35,394 nt of DNA from Pseudomonadota bacterium (lineage in GTDB: Bacteria > Pseudomonadota > Gammaproteobacteria > Steroidobacterales > Steroidobacteraceae). The notes beneath the pieces are model-generated. The model was not told the origin of the DNA and ran no database searches. It was given only the letters and a program-made list of their open reading frames with translations. The position numbers and the translations under genes are program-made. The stretch is from assembly GCA_025357635.1 (NCBI GenBank), contig JANXOV010000108.1, positions 1-35,394 of the forward strand. Direction: 5' to 3'. Shown one piece after another: positions 34,822-35,394 of this stretch; position 1 is the stretch's first letter; the number at the start of each line of letters is the position of its first letter.

Positions 34822-35394
34822 TCAGTTCAGTTCGAACCTTATTCCCTGCGCCAACGGCATTTCCGAACTCCAGTTGATGGTCGTGGTTTGCCGGCGCATG
34901 TAGGCGCGCCAGGAATCCGAGCCCGCCTCGCGGCCGCCGCCGGTTTCCTTTTCCCCGCCGAAGGCGCCGCCAATCTCCGCGCCGGAGGTGCCTAGATTCA
35001 CGTTGGCGATGCCGCAATCGCTGCCGTCCGCGCTCAAGAAGCGCTCGGCAACCTGCAGCCGGTCCGTGAACACCGCAGATGACAATCCCTGCGGGACTGC
35101 GTTCTGGATCCGGATCGCCTCGCCAATGTCATCGAAGGGAATCAGGTACAAGATCGGCGCGAAAGTTTCGTGCTGAACGATGGGCAGGTCGGCCCTCGCG
35201 CGTACGATGGCCGGCTCCACGAAGTTGCCGGCGCGTGCGATACGCTTGCCGCCGCACAACAGCTCCGCGCCTTGAGCCTTGGCATCCTCGATGGCGGACA
35301 AGAACCGAGCCAGGGAAGCTGCGTCGATCAGCGGTCCCATCAGAGTCTGCGGGTCCAGGGGATCGCCGATACGCACCTGTTTGTAAGCGGCCAG
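34822..35394 (-). CDS. ALDH7-type aldehyde dehydrogenase (5' part outside the window)
   Basis: Only the C-terminal ~190 residues are present; the frame is open to the window end ([14 protein letters not shown]...). [20 protein letters not shown] (in part), [18 protein letters not shown] and [20 protein letters not shown] match the ALDH7 group. That group includes bacterial piperidine-6-carboxylate / alpha-aminoadipate semialdehyde dehydrogenases of lysine catabolism (AmaB, Pcd) and human antiquitin. The catalytic cysteine lies outside the window. It is convergent with hrpA, separated by 11 bases. The lysine-catabolism role is inferred from the family alone. Confidence 0.92.
   Translation of the reverse strand: MAAYKQVRIGDPLDPQTLMGPLIDAASLARFLSAIEDAKAQGAELLCGGKRIARAGNFVEPAIVRARADLPIVQHETFAPILYLIPFDDIGEAIRIQNAVPQGLSSAVFTDRLQVAERFLSADGSDCGIANVNLGTSGAEIGGAFGGEKETGGGREAGSDSWRAYMRRQTTTINWSSEMPLAQGIRFELN

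Noticed and set aside
1-35394. tRNA, rRNA, CRISPR, insertion sequences, prophage or defence systems
   Set aside because: No cloverleaf, repeat-spacer array, transposase, integrase or terminal repeats were seen; all sizeable frames are accounted for by metabolic, regulatory or envelope genes.

Overview
The window is one end-to-end stretch of chromosomal housekeeping and storage-metabolism DNA. It is GC-rich, tightly packed and free of mobile elements. Gene content and order point to a gammaproteobacterium outside the Enterobacterales, most likely of the Xanthomonadales/Nevskiales/Steroidobacterales type. The supporting features are a thrA(fused)-thrB-thrC operon, the mnmA-X-purB neighbourhood, a PhoPQ-like pair, HrpA, a TatD of the E. 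coli type, and a polyhydroxyalkanoate (PHA) locus. Taxonomy is inferred from these features only. The first gene (YgiQ) and the last (an ALDH7-type aldehyde dehydrogenase) run off the ends.

Region 1 (1-7661): the C-terminal half of the radical SAM protein YgiQ, a convergent XdhC-like protein, then the threonine operon thrA-thrB-thrC with a membrane-anchored NERD-domain gene coupled to thrC by an ATGA overlap. Region 2 (7648-12021): TatD nuclease, a secreted helical-repeat protein, a YgjP-type metalloprotease, tryptophan 2,3-dioxygenase and a class I DAHP synthase. The last three follow each other with almost no gaps.

Region 3 (12034-19152) is the most distinctive part: a PHA (bioplastic) locus. 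On the minus strand lie phaR (repressor), a FabG/PhaB-like reductase, a phasin, a class I synthase phaC, an acetoacetyl-CoA reductase phaB and a HAD-IB phosphatase. Divergent from phaR on the plus strand lies a complete class III synthase, phaE-phaC. The two AT-rich intergenic regions share four copies of a dyad TGC-R-N-Y-GCA with matching flanks. Two copies sit on the -35 elements of the best promoter candidates for the phasin and phaR genes, so I read them as PhaR operators. A tandem-hairpin terminator with a T-tract separates the phasin gene from phaC.

Region 4 (19169-25031, minus strand): purB, an uncharacterised protein, mnmA and acnA, with a 4-base overlap between mnmA and acnA. Region 5 (25095-34810, plus strand): class II fumarase, a CoA-type Nudix hydrolase and MazG in a tight run. 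After them come a glycine-zipper envelope protein, a PepSY protein, a PhoP/PhoQ-like two-component pair, and the RNA helicase hrpA overlapping the kinase gene. Region 6: the ALDH7-type dehydrogenase fragment.

No tRNA, rRNA, CRISPR array, insertion sequence or prophage was seen, and no gap between genes exceeds about 200 bases.
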